Counted from the stretch's first letter, positions 51,629 to 60,317 are shown. The stretch is 64,000 nt of DNA from JAXLYE01 sp046351595 (GCA_046351595.1 JAXLYE010000013.1:1-64000); one strand, 5' to 3'. Numbers and translations are program-made. Notes: generated by a model not told the origin, from the letters alone.

Positions 51629-53185
51629 GTGCAGGGGGTTGCTGCGAAGGCAGTCGAGATAGCGGAGCGTGCGCTGTTGCAGCAGGCGGAGCTCGGCGCC
51701 GCGCCGCCTGCGATCGCGGGGCTGCTGAAGCAGCTGCGCCCGTCCCTGCTGCGCTTCGCAGAGCAGTACAGCGAGGCCCTCGGCGCGGACGTCATCGTGA
51801 TGGCGCAGACCGCGATCGGCTGGACGCGCCCGCAGGCCGATACGCGGGCCCCGCTGCTGCGCCTGGTGGCTGCGGCGGTCGCGGCGCTCGTGCGCGAGGC
51901 CAGGCGCGTCGCAGAGCTCGGAGGCGAAGCCTGCCCGACCGGCAGCCCCGCGTGCCGGCTCGGCCTCCTCGGCGGGCAATGCGCGCTGCCGGCGCCGCTG
52001 GTGCTGCCGGGCCTGGAGGCAGCCGCTGAGCAGCCGGCGCGCTTCTGCCTGGTCGAAGTGGACAAGCTGCGGACCTCGCACGATCCGGAGCGCGGCTTTC
52101 AGCCGACCGCAGGCTACCCGCCGGAGGTGCAGGAGCGTCCCTACGACCGCGACAAGGCCGAGCAGCTCAAGGTGGCGCGCATCGCAACGAACCTGGACCC
52201 GCGGCTGATCTTCACCGACGCGCCCGGCGCCGTCGACGGCCCGCCCGTCGTCACCGCGTCCGGCCTGGTCCTCGGCGGCAACGGCCGCACGATGGCCCTG
52301 AAGCTCGCCTATGTATCGGGCAACACGGCTGCGCGCGAGTACCTCGTGGAGCACGCTGCCCGCTTCGGGTTCGACGCGGCGGCGGTGCGGGAGCTGCGCC
52401 GGCCCGCGCTGGTGCGTGTCGTGGGGGTTGCTGACGAGGACACCGCGGGCCTTCGCGAGTACGTGCGCCTGCTGAACGTCCCGCTCACCCAGGCGCTCGA
52501 CGTCCGCTCCGAGGCAGTGGCCGAGGCGCGGCGCCTGACCGAGGACGCGCTCGCGCTGTTCGCGCAGGCTTTCGAGGGGTCGACCTCTCTCGCGGAGTAT
52601 CTGCGCTCGCCCGCGGTCGCGGATCTGATTGCGGCGCTGCGGCGGGCGCGTATCGTGACCGACCGCAACGCCAGCCGGCTGCTGGCCAGCGGCCGCTTCT
52701 CGGAGGAGGGAACGCTGTTTGTGGAGCGGCTCCTCGCGGCGGCGCTGGTGCCGTCTGCGCAGCTCCTCGGGGCACTGAACGCTGCGGAGCGGCAGGCGGT
52801 CGCTCGCGCCGCGCCGTTCTTCCTGGCGGCCGGCGCCATCGCGGGCCCGGCTTGGGACGTCCGCCCCGCGTTCCGCGCGGCCTTGGAGGACTGGCTCGAC
52901 GCGCAGAGCCGCGGCCAGGGCGACCTGGAGGCATTCCTGCGGCAGGGGGCGCTCCTGCCGGAGACGGCGGTGCGGATCAATGCGCACAAGCCGCTCGGCG
53001 CGCTGCTGCTCGGGATCCTGTGGAGCCACCACGGCGCGCCGCTCCGGCTGGGGCGCATCGCGCGCCTCTACCTCGAACAGGCGCGACGAAGCCCGCAAGG
53101 CCAGGTCGCGCTGCTGCCGGGCGAGCTGCTGGGCCCCGCCGCGGCACTGGTGGCCGCCCAGCAGCAGGTGGAGAGCGAGCGATGA
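51629..53185 (+). CDS. DdrB/ParB-like domain protein
   Basis: 518 residues from GTG, after GGGGGGAG. Residues about 170-230 (YDRDKAEQLKVARIATNLDP, GLVLGGNGRTMALKLAY) match the ParB-superfamily domain of DdrB-like proteins found beside DarB in phages. The N-terminal 150 residues are helical with three Cys, and the C-terminal half is helical and unrecognised. In P1, DdrB is a virion antirestriction component. Here it probably serves the same system. The stop overlaps the next start (ATGA). Confidence 0.75.
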   Translation: MQGVAAKAVEIAERALLQQAELGAAPPAIAGLLKQLRPSLLRFAEQYSEALGADVIVMAQTAIGWTRPQADTRAPLLRLVAAAVAALVREARRVAELGGEACPTGSPACRLGLLGGQCALPAPLVLPGLEAAAEQPARFCLVEVDKLRTSHDPERGFQPTAGYPPEVQERPYDRDKAEQLKVARIATNLDPRLIFTDAPGAVDGPPVVTASGLVLGGNGRTMALKLAYVSGNTAAREYLVEHAARFGFDAAAVRELRRPALVRVVGVADEDTAGLREYVRLLNVPLTQALDVRSEAVAEARRLTEDALALFAQAFEGSTSLAEYLRSPAVADLIAALRRARIVTDRNASRLLASGRFSEEGTLFVERLLAAALVPSAQLLGALNAAERQAVARAAPFFLAAGAIAGPAWDVRPAFRAALEDWLDAQSRGQGDLEAFLRQGALLPETAVRINAHKPLGALLLGILWSHHGAPLRLGRIARLYLEQARRSPQGQVALLPGELLGPAAALVAAQQQVESER

Positions 53186-53754
53186 AGGAGATGCATCTGA
53201 CCACCGCCTTTGCGTCGACCTTGCGAGCGCTGCGGGCGACCGTCTCGCGCAAGTTCCGCTATCGCGGGTTCGCCCCGCGGGCCCCTGCGTTCCTGCCCGA
53301 GGAGAAGGCGCTGCTGCCTGAATTTCTGGAGCTCGCTCGCGACCTCGTGCCGGGGCTAATTCAAGAGCCGCTCATGCGGGAACCGGAGCTGCTGGAGGCG
53401 CTGGTGCTGCGGGCCCTCCGCATTGCCCTCGTGGAGGAGCTGGCCCTCGGCGTCCTGCTCGGGTGCGACGGCGCAGAGGTTCCGCGGAGCCGGGGCACCA
53501 CCGTGGGACGCCGCGCGCTCCGCCGGATCGTCGATGAGCGGGATGAAGCGCGGCAGCTGCCGCCGTGGTCAGCGTGGGCAGCGCGCGAGGTGGCAGCGCT
53601 CGAGCGCCTGGCCGCCCACGTCGGCACGCTGATCATGGACCTGTGCAACGAGCACCTTCGCGGCTCGCGCCCGCCGCCCGCGCAGCGGCGCCGCGCCGAG
53701 CTGGATGCGGGCGGTATCGCGAGCGCGATCGAGGCGGGCCAGCTCTGGTCTTAG
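53182..53754 (+). CDS. Hypothetical helical protein
   Basis: 190 residues, helical and soluble, no recognised family. Regions ELLEALVLRALRIALVEEL and EVAALERLAAHVGTLIMDL look like amphipathic helices. Coupled to the DdrB-like gene by an ATGA overlap, so probably part of the same antirestriction or packaging unit. Confidence 0.6.
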   Translation: MKEMHLTTAFASTLRALRATVSRKFRYRGFAPRAPAFLPEEKALLPEFLELARDLVPGLIQEPLMREPELLEALVLRALRIALVEELALGVLLGCDGAEVPRSRGTTVGRRALRRIVDERDEARQLPPWSAWAAREVAALERLAAHVGTLIMDLCNEHLRGSRPPPAQRRRAELDAGGIASAIEAGQLWS

Positions 53755-53771
53755 GCCACAGGAGGGGGGCG

Positions 53772-54407
53772 ATGTGGATCCAGCTGGCACAGGCGGCCGA
53801 GCCGCCGCCGCAGGGGTGGAGCGCGGCCGGAGAGGCGATCTTGCGGCACGCGGAGCAGCGACCCGAAGCCTTCTGGCCCGTCGTCGCCGTCGCCTTGCCG
53901 CTGCTCATCGTGGCGGGCATCGGGCTCATCGTGGTGCGCTGGATCCTGCCGGCCTGGCGCGAGGAGAAGAAGGCCGACCGCGATTCCCTCGTGACCGCGC
54001 TCCGCCAGCGCGGCGAGGAGGCCGCCAAGGACGCCGAGAAGGACCGCGAGCTCGCCAAGATCCAGAACGAGGCCATCGTCCAGCGCATCGAGAACAAGGT
54101 CGAGCGCGTGACCGGCGAGATCGCCAAGATGGACGCGCGGGTCGAGCGCCACACCGAGATGCTGTCGCCGACCAAGGAGCTCGGCCAGCGCATGGACCGG
54201 CTGAGCGGGGAGCTGGGGCAGCTGAATTCGCAGGTACAGCGGATCCTCGCGAAGCTCGGGATCGTGCTGCTGCTGATCGTGCTGCTGTGTGTGGCGTGCT
54301 CGCTGAATCGGCCCACTCCGACCAGCGAGCGCCGGCCTCCGCGCGTTGCCAACGGGGCAGAGCCTCGCCGGCCGCTGTCCGTTCCGCCGCTTCATGCGAG
54401 CCGATGA
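53772..54407 (+). CDS. Bitopic membrane protein with central coiled coil
   Basis: 211 residues. The ATG at 53772 follows GGAGGGGGG. A membrane helix at about 37-58 (VVAVALPLLIVAGIGLIVVRW), a coiled coil at about 70-150 (Lys/Glu/Arg-rich) and a second hydrophobic helix at about 160-177 (GIVLLLIVLLCVACSL). The design recalls phage holin- or spanin-like and membrane-tether proteins, but no family is recognised. Its end overlaps the next gene. Confidence 0.6.
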   Translation: MWIQLAQAAEPPPQGWSAAGEAILRHAEQRPEAFWPVVAVALPLLIVAGIGLIVVRWILPAWREEKKADRDSLVTALRQRGEEAAKDAEKDRELAKIQNEAIVQRIENKVERVTGEIAKMDARVERHTEMLSPTKELGQRMDRLSGELGQLNSQVQRILAKLGIVLLLIVLLCVACSLNRPTPTSERRPPRVANGAEPRRPLSVPPLHASR

Positions 54408-55323
54408 GCTCATCGCGAGGGCGCTGGAGCTGGTAGAGGCCGCCCTCCTGATGAAGTCCCGAGAACCGGCGGAGTGGCTCGCTGCCGCGCGGCCGTGGAT
54501 GCTGGCCTTCGCGCGTGAGTACGTCGAGGGGGATGCCCGAGATCTGGTCGCGGTTGCATCGGTGCTCGGCTGGTCAGCTCGCCGGGCGCGTGCGATGGGC
54601 CCGTTGCTGCAGCTGATCGCGCGGGCCCTTGATGCGCTCGACCCACCCCGCGCGGCAAGGCGACGCGCAGAGGCTGCGCTATACGGGCGACGGAGCCCTC
54701 GCTGTTCGCTCTGCCGCGCCCGACGTGGAACCAATGCAGGCTGCGATCGGTGTCTGGCGTTCCAGCGAATGAGAGCGGAGTGCGGCTCAGCCAAGACGCT
54801 CCAAGCGGAGCTCGCGGAAGATAGGCGCCGTCGAGAAGCGGCTGAAGCGCAGCGATTGGAGCGAGGGAGGGGGCGGACCCTGCGCGTCGGCCTGGTGGGC
54901 TGCGGCAAATCGAAGCTCTCGACGGCAGCCCCGGCCCGGGACCTGTATACGGGGCCGTTGTTCCGTGCTGCGCGTGCCTACGCGGAGCAGACCTGCGACG
55001 AGTGGCTCGTGCTCTCCGCTCTCTACGGAGTGCTCACGCCTGACGAGGTGATCGAGCCCTACGACCTGACGTTGGCTCAGCTCCGCGAGAGCGAGTACGC
55101 GACGTGGGCGCTGCAGGTAGTGTCGGCGCTTCGAGCTCACTATGACGGGCTGGCGGTGCAATTCGTCGGGCTGGCGGGCCAGGCATACTTAGAGCCTGTC
55201 GACGGGGTCTTTCCTCTCGAGTCTCCGCTTGTAGGCCTGGGGCTTGGAGCTCGAATCAAGTTTCTCCGCGACGGTGCTGCTTTGCATGGAGCGCACCGCA
55301 ACGGACCGGCCACCGCCAGTTAG
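54394..55323 (+). CDS. Zinc-finger plus DUF6884-like domain protein
   Basis: 309 residues. ATG 54394 lies inside the previous gene's end. The N-terminal 100 residues are helical; two CxxC pairs (CSLC and CDRC, about 108-124) form a likely zinc finger. Residues about 165-290 carry GLVGCGKSKL, DLYTGPLFRAARAYAE, WLVLSALYGVL and IEPYDLTL, the marks of the DUF6884 family, found in phages and plasmids near DNA-modification genes. GCGKSK is not a real P-loop. Last gene of the long operon; function unknown. Confidence 0.7.
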   Translation: MRADELIARALELVEAALLMKSREPAEWLAAARPWMLAFAREYVEGDARDLVAVASVLGWSARRARAMGPLLQLIARALDALDPPRAARRRAEAALYGRRSPRCSLCRARRGTNAGCDRCLAFQRMRAECGSAKTLQAELAEDRRRREAAEAQRLERGRGRTLRVGLVGCGKSKLSTAAPARDLYTGPLFRAARAYAEQTCDEWLVLSALYGVLTPDEVIEPYDLTLAQLRESEYATWALQVVSALRAHYDGLAVQFVGLAGQAYLEPVDGVFPLESPLVGLGLGARIKFLRDGAALHGAHRNGPATAS

Positions 55324-55532
55324 ACGCTATTTTTTCTGCGCAGCAGGGCCGCCGCGCCAACGACCGCCAGATTTGCCGCGGTCGCGATCCACGCGAGCAT
55401 CACATAACCCGCGAGCAGCGCGGCGCCCATGCCTCGGCCGTGCTGCTCCGGCGGGGAGAGGGCTGTTGCCAGCGCAGCCAGTGACGCGAGCGCGAACACC
55501 GCCAGGCTGACGCCCACGTAGACTTTCCACAT
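55320..55532 (-). CDS. Small two-helix membrane protein
   Basis: 70 residues. Two hydrophobic helices (VYVGVSLAVFALASLAALATAL and AALLAGYVMLAWIATAANLAVV) and a short basic end. It converges on the preceding gene with a 4-bp overlap. Size and topology fit a holin, but other small membrane proteins look alike. Confidence 0.5.
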   Translation of the reverse strand: MWKVYVGVSLAVFALASLAALATALSPPEQHGRGMGAALLAGYVMLAWIATAANLAVVGAAALLRRKNSV

Positions 55533-55730
55533 CGTCCTTATTGTATCTCCTCGACCCGGTCAGCAGTTCTCCGCTACGGCGCATCCTTCCTAAAGGCGGA
55601 ACTACTCGCAGCGCCGGGTGGTCCAGCCAGATAATCCGAAAGGATCTCGTGGGTTAGCGAGCTGTCTTCCATTCTTGATGTCGGTAGCTCAAGATCAGCT
55701 ATCCGCGGCAAATAGCAAGGGGGACGCTAT

Positions 55731-57101
55731 ATGCGATGGTCAAATCTGCTTTCCATGAAGCGTGTTAGCAGTGACGGCAGTGTGCATCTCGAGAACTTTG
55801 ACCAAAATAGGACCGAGTTCGAGCGCGATTACGATCGCGTGCTTATGTCGACGTCATTCAGGCGTCTCCGGGATAAGACGCAAGTTTTCGCCCTCTCAGA
55901 GAATGATCATGTTCATTCCAGACTTACCCATAGCCTTGTTGTGGCCTCGGTTGGCCGAACACTAGGAACAGCTGTAGGTCGCACAATAATTCAAGACTAT
56001 CCGGATGATTTCAGGCCTGAGCTTCATCATGGCGTTGATATTCGGCCTAGCGACTTCGGCGACATTGTCGCTGCCGCGTGCCTGGCTCATGACATTGGCA
56101 ATCCGCCGTTTGGCCACTCTGGAGAGGATGCTATTGGGAAGTTTTTTGAAGAATACTTTGAAAGAAGAGCAGATGTCCAACTAAGCGACGCGCAGCGGGC
56201 GGATTTTACAAAGTTTGAGGGAAATGCTCAGGGTTTTAGAATTCTGGGCCGCCTGGAGAATCATGGTGGAGAAGGGCTCAAACTTACTGCCGCGACGCTA
56301 GGCGCGTTCTCAAAGTACCCACGCGAGGCTGGAGACGCCGATTCATCGACATTAGGGGTTGCGGCTAAGAAGACTGGTTTTCTTCAATCCGAGAGAGCGA
56401 TGTTTATGGCAATGGCGGCTGAAGTCGGCTTAGATCAAGTTACCGCTGCCAAGCCAACCATTGTATATAGGCGCCATCCGTTGGCATTTCTCGTCGAAGC
56501 GGCGGATGATATCACATATCGCATTCTTGACATTGATGACGGACTTCACCTAAACTTGGTTCCTCTTGATGAGGTGATTTCTTGTTTTGAACGAATTGCG
56601 CGACGCAAGCCGGGCTACACGAATCGAAACCAAGGCTCTCATCGGGAGAATTTTGACCACCTTAGGGGAACCGCCATTAGCGAACTCAGGGACGAGGTTT
56701 GCAGAGTCTTTCGTGATAACCAGCTTGATATTCTTGCGGGGACTTATGCGCAGCCCATATTCGAGGAGATTGAGTCAAAGAACGAAATAGCTACTCTCTA
56801 CCAGATAATGGAAAGATATTGCTATGCGCATCAGTCGGTACTGGAGATCGAACTGGCTGGTTACAAGGTTCTTGGTGGGCTGCTAGAAATGATGGTAGAA
56901 GCGGCGACGGTAGCTCCGGCGAAGCTAAAAAAGCGCCACAAGCATATCCGCAAGTTGATTGGTTACGGAGAGCGTGCTCCTGGCTCCCTCTACCATCAGC
57001 TACTCTGCGTGACAGATTATGTTTCTGGCATGACAGATCGTTACGCAGTCAACCTGTACCGGAAGCTGGCGGGCGTCTCTCTACCTACAGGCAGCCGCTA
57101 G
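55731..57101 (+). CDS. dgt: dGTPase (HD-domain deoxynucleotide triphosphohydrolase)
   Basis: 456 residues. Family marks: TSFRRLRDKTQVF, HSRLTHSLVVASVGR, the HD pair in CLAHDIGNPPFGHSGE, and EAADDITYRILDIDDG. The enzyme hydrolyses dGTP (and often other dNTPs) to the nucleoside and triphosphate. Some family members are known antiphage proteins that drain dNTPs. The gene is visibly less GC-rich than both neighbours and uses different codons, so it arrived separately. A defensive cargo role is inferred from family and context. Confidence 0.92.
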   Translation: MRWSNLLSMKRVSSDGSVHLENFDQNRTEFERDYDRVLMSTSFRRLRDKTQVFALSENDHVHSRLTHSLVVASVGRTLGTAVGRTIIQDYPDDFRPELHHGVDIRPSDFGDIVAAACLAHDIGNPPFGHSGEDAIGKFFEEYFERRADVQLSDAQRADFTKFEGNAQGFRILGRLENHGGEGLKLTAATLGAFSKYPREAGDADSSTLGVAAKKTGFLQSERAMFMAMAAEVGLDQVTAAKPTIVYRRHPLAFLVEAADDITYRILDIDDGLHLNLVPLDEVISCFERIARRKPGYTNRNQGSHRENFDHLRGTAISELRDEVCRVFRDNQLDILAGTYAQPIFEEIESKNEIATLYQIMERYCYAHQSVLEIELAGYKVLGGLLEMMVEAATVAPAKLKKRHKHIRKLIGYGERAPGSLYHQLLCVTDYVSGMTDRYAVNLYRKLAGVSLPTGSR

Positions 57102-57116
57102 AGGCTGCCAAGGACT

Positions 57117-57779
57117 TCAGGGGCTCTCGGCTTCGTCGGCGCGTGTGTCTAGGTCGAGAGAACCGAGTCGCACAATCCGAACGAGCCGCGTCCCGTCGTC
57201 GAGCTGTCGGCACACCCGCACGACGCCCTCGCGCGAGCGCTGATGCGACGGACCCGGGCCGAAGCCGTTGCCCTCGACGGAGAGGAAGCGCCGCCCAGCG
57301 GGCTCGAAGCCTACAAGCAACCCGACGTGCGAGCCGTGAGGAGAGTCGGCGTCGCCGATCAGGAGCAGATCTCCGGGCCTGGGGCCGAACGCGAGCAGCT
57401 CGTCCGGGGGCATAGCCGCAGAGAGCGCGAGTCGCCTGCTCGGGCACGGGTCATCGGCGCGGCGCTCGGCTGCGAACTTGTCGAGGCGGCGAGTCGAAGC
57501 GAAGTGCTTCCTCCGGACCTCGGCCGAGGCGCCGCCAGCGCGCCAGCAGAACGCTGCAAAGGCGCCGCACCAGGCCATGTCTCCGTCGCCCTGATAGGGC
57601 TTCTCGTCGGCCCACCCCAGCCCCTCGCGAATGAAGCCTGTGATGAGAGCTCGTGAGCGCTCGGCGTGCTCGCTCAGGTCGTCGTGCTTCGGGTCGATGA
57701 TGTCGAGTGCAAAGAGGCGTTCTGCCTCCTGGGCCGCGGCCAGGCCGGCGGCAGCGAGGCGGCTTTCTGGAGAGCTCAT
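57117..57779 (-). CDS. CHAP/NlpC-like amidase, putative endolysin
   Basis: 220 residues. GDMAWCGAFAAFCWRAGG (about 66-83) places the nucleophile Cys as in CHAP amidases, and PGDLLLIG, SHVGLLVG and LSVEGNG give the expected catalytic His and strands. No signal peptide is present, as in many endolysins released through a holin. It would cut peptidoglycan stem peptides or cross-bridges. It lies tail to tail with the dGTPase gene. Confidence 0.7.
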   Translation of the reverse strand: MSSPESRLAAAGLAAAQEAERLFALDIIDPKHDDLSEHAERSRALITGFIREGLGWADEKPYQGDGDMAWCGAFAAFCWRAGGASAEVRRKHFASTRRLDKFAAERRADDPCPSRRLALSAAMPPDELLAFGPRPGDLLLIGDADSPHGSHVGLLVGFEPAGRRFLSVEGNGFGPGPSHQRSREGVVRVCRQLDDGTRLVRIVRLGSLDLDTRADEAESP

Positions 57780-57908
57780 GAACGCAGGCTAGAGTGGGCC
57801 TGAGCAGTGCGGGCAGCGTGCGCACGCGCGGTAGAGATAACAGCCTCACCGCAATCAGCCATTGCCCTGCTCGGCCTGGCCCGCTGGGTCTATCGGCGAG
57901 CGCGCTGG

Positions 57909-58979
57909 CTACTCGCTGCCGCTCTCGTTTGCTTCGGCCAGCGCTGCCCTGGCCAGCTCAGGGCGATGGGACCGCACTGCCTGCAGCAGGCGCCGCAGCG
58001 TCTCGGGCCCAGCTTCCCGTGCGGCGCTGACGAGCTGCGGCAGCTCGGCGTGCGAGAGGGTGAGCCACGAAGAGGCGACCCGGGCCCGCAGCTGATCGGC
58101 ATCCAGCACGAAGAGAGGTCGCGCCGGCAGGCTGGCCGGGTCGAGCTCGCGGGCGAGACGCTCTTCGCCCTCCGTGATGATGCGGCCGGATGCGAGAACG
58201 CGAGCCCACCTCTCGCCGTTGTGCCGCACGCTGCCACCCAACAAAGGCTGCGGCTGTGCTGCACCGCGCCGCGTGCGTGCAGCTTCCATCACCCGCCGCT
58301 GCGCGTGCTGCAACGACTCGACCGGCGACCACTCTCCGGCAGCCCCTTGGCCCTCGCGCGGCGGCAGGTGCAGCGCCAGCAAAGACCGCGGATCCTGGGC
58401 CAGCAACGTCGCCTGCTGCACGACCATGGCCTGCACGAGGACGACGAGCAGGGGCCAGCGCTCGGCGAACCATCCAGCACCGAGCTTGCGGCCTGCCTCA
58501 GCCTGCGCGGCGACTGCCTGGAGGACACGCTCAGCGCTGGGCGTCCACACCGTGCTGGCCTGCCGCCGCGCGAGCAGCGTGCGCGCGATCAGCCGCGCCA
58601 GCAGCTGGAACAGGTGCGCATACCGCTGCAGGAGCATCCGCTCCTCGCGCGTCGAGGCCTCCCGGGGGAGCTGCTGAAGGGAGGTCTCCACGAGGACGTC
58701 CTCAAGCTGCGCCTGCACGGCGCGCGACACGGCGTCTATGGCTGCGCGGAACCGCGGCGCGTCCGCCTTCTGAAGCTTCTGAACAGCGCGATCTCCATGG
58801 CGCAGGCAGAGCTGTTCACGAAGAGCAGAGAGCACAGCCGGCACGTCTGAGGGCGCGTTCTGCCGGCCGCGCTCCGTGAGCAGCGCGGCCAGCTCGGTCA
58901 TCAGCCACGGGGGATCGTCGATTCGCTGTTCAGGGGGCAGCTGCGATAGAGCTCCGAGCGCGACGGCGCGGGTATCCAT
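57909..58979 (-). CDS. Hypothetical helical protein
   Basis: 356 residues, no signal peptide. Mostly helical with a hydrophobic segment (WPLLVVLVQAMVVQQATLL, about 165-185) and a later stretch (RVLASGRIITEGEERLARELDP). No domain recognised. Upstream lie several perfect palindromes. The frame is long and has consistent codon use, so the gene is real; its role is unknown. Confidence 0.65.
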   Translation of the reverse strand: MDTRAVALGALSQLPPEQRIDDPPWLMTELAALLTERGRQNAPSDVPAVLSALREQLCLRHGDRAVQKLQKADAPRFRAAIDAVSRAVQAQLEDVLVETSLQQLPREASTREERMLLQRYAHLFQLLARLIARTLLARRQASTVWTPSAERVLQAVAAQAEAGRKLGAGWFAERWPLLVVLVQAMVVQQATLLAQDPRSLLALHLPPREGQGAAGEWSPVESLQHAQRRVMEAARTRRGAAQPQPLLGGSVRHNGERWARVLASGRIITEGEERLARELDPASLPARPLFVLDADQLRARVASSWLTLSHAELPQLVSAAREAGPETLRRLLQAVRSHRPELARAALAEANESGSE

Positions 58980-59339
58980 TTTGACATCGTAGGGGTCGTG
59001 TAGACGCCGCGAGCTCGTGCGTACGCTGCCCCCTTTTTTCCAGTGCTGGAGCCGCGCTGAGACCCTTCCTCGCGAGGCACAGCTCCAGGTGAATTGTCAA
59101 GGGCGGTGGAGTTGCCAGCACGGTTGCCAGCTGGCAACTCGAGAGCTCCACACATTACGGCCCGTAAAGTCACCGAGTGCCGCTGCAGCGACGAGCAACG
59201 ACGGTCCGGCGCCAGAGTGCGGAACGCTCAATCCTTCGCGCTCGGTCTGGCGCCGGCTTGTTCAGGTGAGGACAGGGATGCTGATGTCTGACGGGCCCAC
59301 AGCGGCGCGTACAGGCGTGCGGGCGGTGCGCCGCTGTGC
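58980..59339. promoter_or_regulatory. Intergenic region with clustered palindromes
   Basis: 360 bp. A perfect 16-bp palindrome GTTGCCAGCTGGCAAC lies at 59122-59137 with a direct half-site GTTGCCAGC at 59110-59118, and TTACGG-C-CCGTAA at 59154-59166. They lie 130-190 bp upstream of the minus-strand gene at 58979 and are probable regulator sites. Confidence 0.5.
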
Positions 59340-59690
59340 TCAGAGCTCGCAGAGCCGCTGCAGGAGTCTGGTCAGTCGCGCCAGGCGCGCCTCGTGGACG
59401 TGCCGCTCGTGTTCGGCGAGGCTGCTCGGTCCCTGGAGGCGAGCCTGTGTGCGCTCGACCTGCTCCGTCACGGCGAGCAGGAGATCGCGCCGAGCTTCTT
59501 CCGAGTCAACCTGCAGCATGACGGCGCTCTGCTCGCGCGGCAGCTCTGAGAGAGGCGCCTCAGCGAGGCAGTGAGGGCACCAGACGAAGGGCCCGGAAGC
59601 TCCTTGTTGCAGCACGGCCTCCTCGTACTCCATCTCGCTGCCGCAGCGTGTGCAGACGCTCTTACAGAGGCGAGAGGGCCACACGCGCAT
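59340..59690 (-). CDS. Zinc-ribbon coiled-coil protein
   Basis: 116 residues from ATG 59688-59690, five bases after the previous stop. A zinc ribbon is formed by VCTRCGSEM and WCPHCLAEA; the rest is a charged helix (EEARRDLLLAVTEQVERTQA). A longer upstream frame exists but would overlap the small membrane gene fully. Third gene of a three-gene minus-strand operon. Confidence 0.6.
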   Translation of the reverse strand: MRVWPSRLCKSVCTRCGSEMEYEEAVLQQGASGPFVWCPHCLAEAPLSELPREQSAVMLQVDSEEARRDLLLAVTEQVERTQARLQGPSSLAEHERHVHEARLARLTRLLQRLCEL

Positions 59691-59695
59691 GCCCG

Positions 59696-59845
59696 TTATG
59701 CGGACGCGCGGGTCCGCCTTTGCGGCCCGCGTCTGCGCCGCCGACGGCGGGCGCCCAGGGCGTGAACGACGAGCATCAGCAGGAGCACCAGGACCGGAAT
59801 CAGCGCCCACAGCCATGAGAAACCCCCCTGCTCGCTAGGCAGCAT
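59696..59845 (-). CDS. Very small membrane protein
   Basis: 49 residues. One membrane helix (FSWLWALIPVLVLLLMLVVHAL) followed by an Arg-rich tail (RRRRRRR). The start overlaps the end of the preceding gene by 11 bp. The helix plus basic tail resembles small pinholins or regulators, but this is not diagnostic. Confidence 0.5.
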   Translation of the reverse strand: MLPSEQGGFSWLWALIPVLVLLLMLVVHALGARRRRRRRGPQRRTRASA

Positions 59846-60095
59846 GACGGATCTCGCCGACCCGGGGCGGGGCAGTCTGGCCGAGCTGGTGCGCGCCGGC
59901 CGCCTCGGGCGCAACAGGCCGCGGCACCGCATCCCACCCGAGCTGGCCTCGCCGCCGAGACTGCTTTCGTAGCAGCCACCACGTCGAGCCGGCGATGATC
60001 ACGGCGCCCATCACCAGGAACAGCACGCCGACGAGGCCGAGCTTGAGGGCCGAGCGACAGAGGTGGTCGGAAAGGCACAGACCGATCGATTCCAT
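59835..60095 (-). CDS. Small membrane protein
   Basis: 86 residues. The ATG has GGGAG upstream. One strong membrane helix (LGLVGVLFLVMGAVIIAGST, about 18-38) with a basic loop and a soluble tail. First gene of the 59340-60095 operon. No family recognised. Confidence 0.55.
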   Translation of the reverse strand: MESIGLCLSDHLCRSALKLGLVGVLFLVMGAVIIAGSTWWLLRKQSRRRGQLGWDAVPRPVAPEAAGAHQLGQTAPPRVGEIRHAA

Positions 60096-60182
60096 GGGGC
60101 TACTCCCTGCAAGCGCATGGCTTGCCTGTTGCGGAGCCGCCCGCTAGGCTCGCGCCGTCTTACGGGCTACTCCGTTTGACAC

Positions 60183-60215
60183 GGCTCCCGTCGAGGCGGA
60201 ATCTCGACGGGAGCC
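60183..60215. repeat. Perfect 13-bp stem hairpin between divergent genes
   Basis: GGCTCCCGTCGAG and its complement CTCGACGGGAGCC flank a 7-base loop. It lies between divergent starts at 60095 and 60318, where a terminator is not expected, and no T-run follows. It may be an operator, a leader structure or an insulating terminator. Confidence 0.6.
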
Positions 60216-60238
60216 ACTTCGATTGTTCTATCGAATAT

Positions 60239-60256
60239 GAAACACATATATGTTTC
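60239..60256. promoter_or_regulatory. AT-rich operator-like inverted repeat
   Basis: GAAAC and GTTTC arms around ACATATATGT-type symmetry, in the most AT-rich spot of the neighbourhood, 62 bp before a ribbon-helix-helix gene. Such proteins often repress their own promoters at short palindromes. Confidence 0.5.
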
Positions 60257-60317
60257 CTATCATTCATATGCAACCTAAAAAACGTGAGGCATAGCGCATG
60301 CATGGGTATGGTGGGGC

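Noticed and set aside
54889..54918. GCGKS as a P-loop ATPase motif in the 54394-55323 protein
   Set aside because: The surrounding segments fit the DUF6884-like family, where this Gly-Cys-Gly-Lys stretch is not a Walker A; no Walker B is seen.
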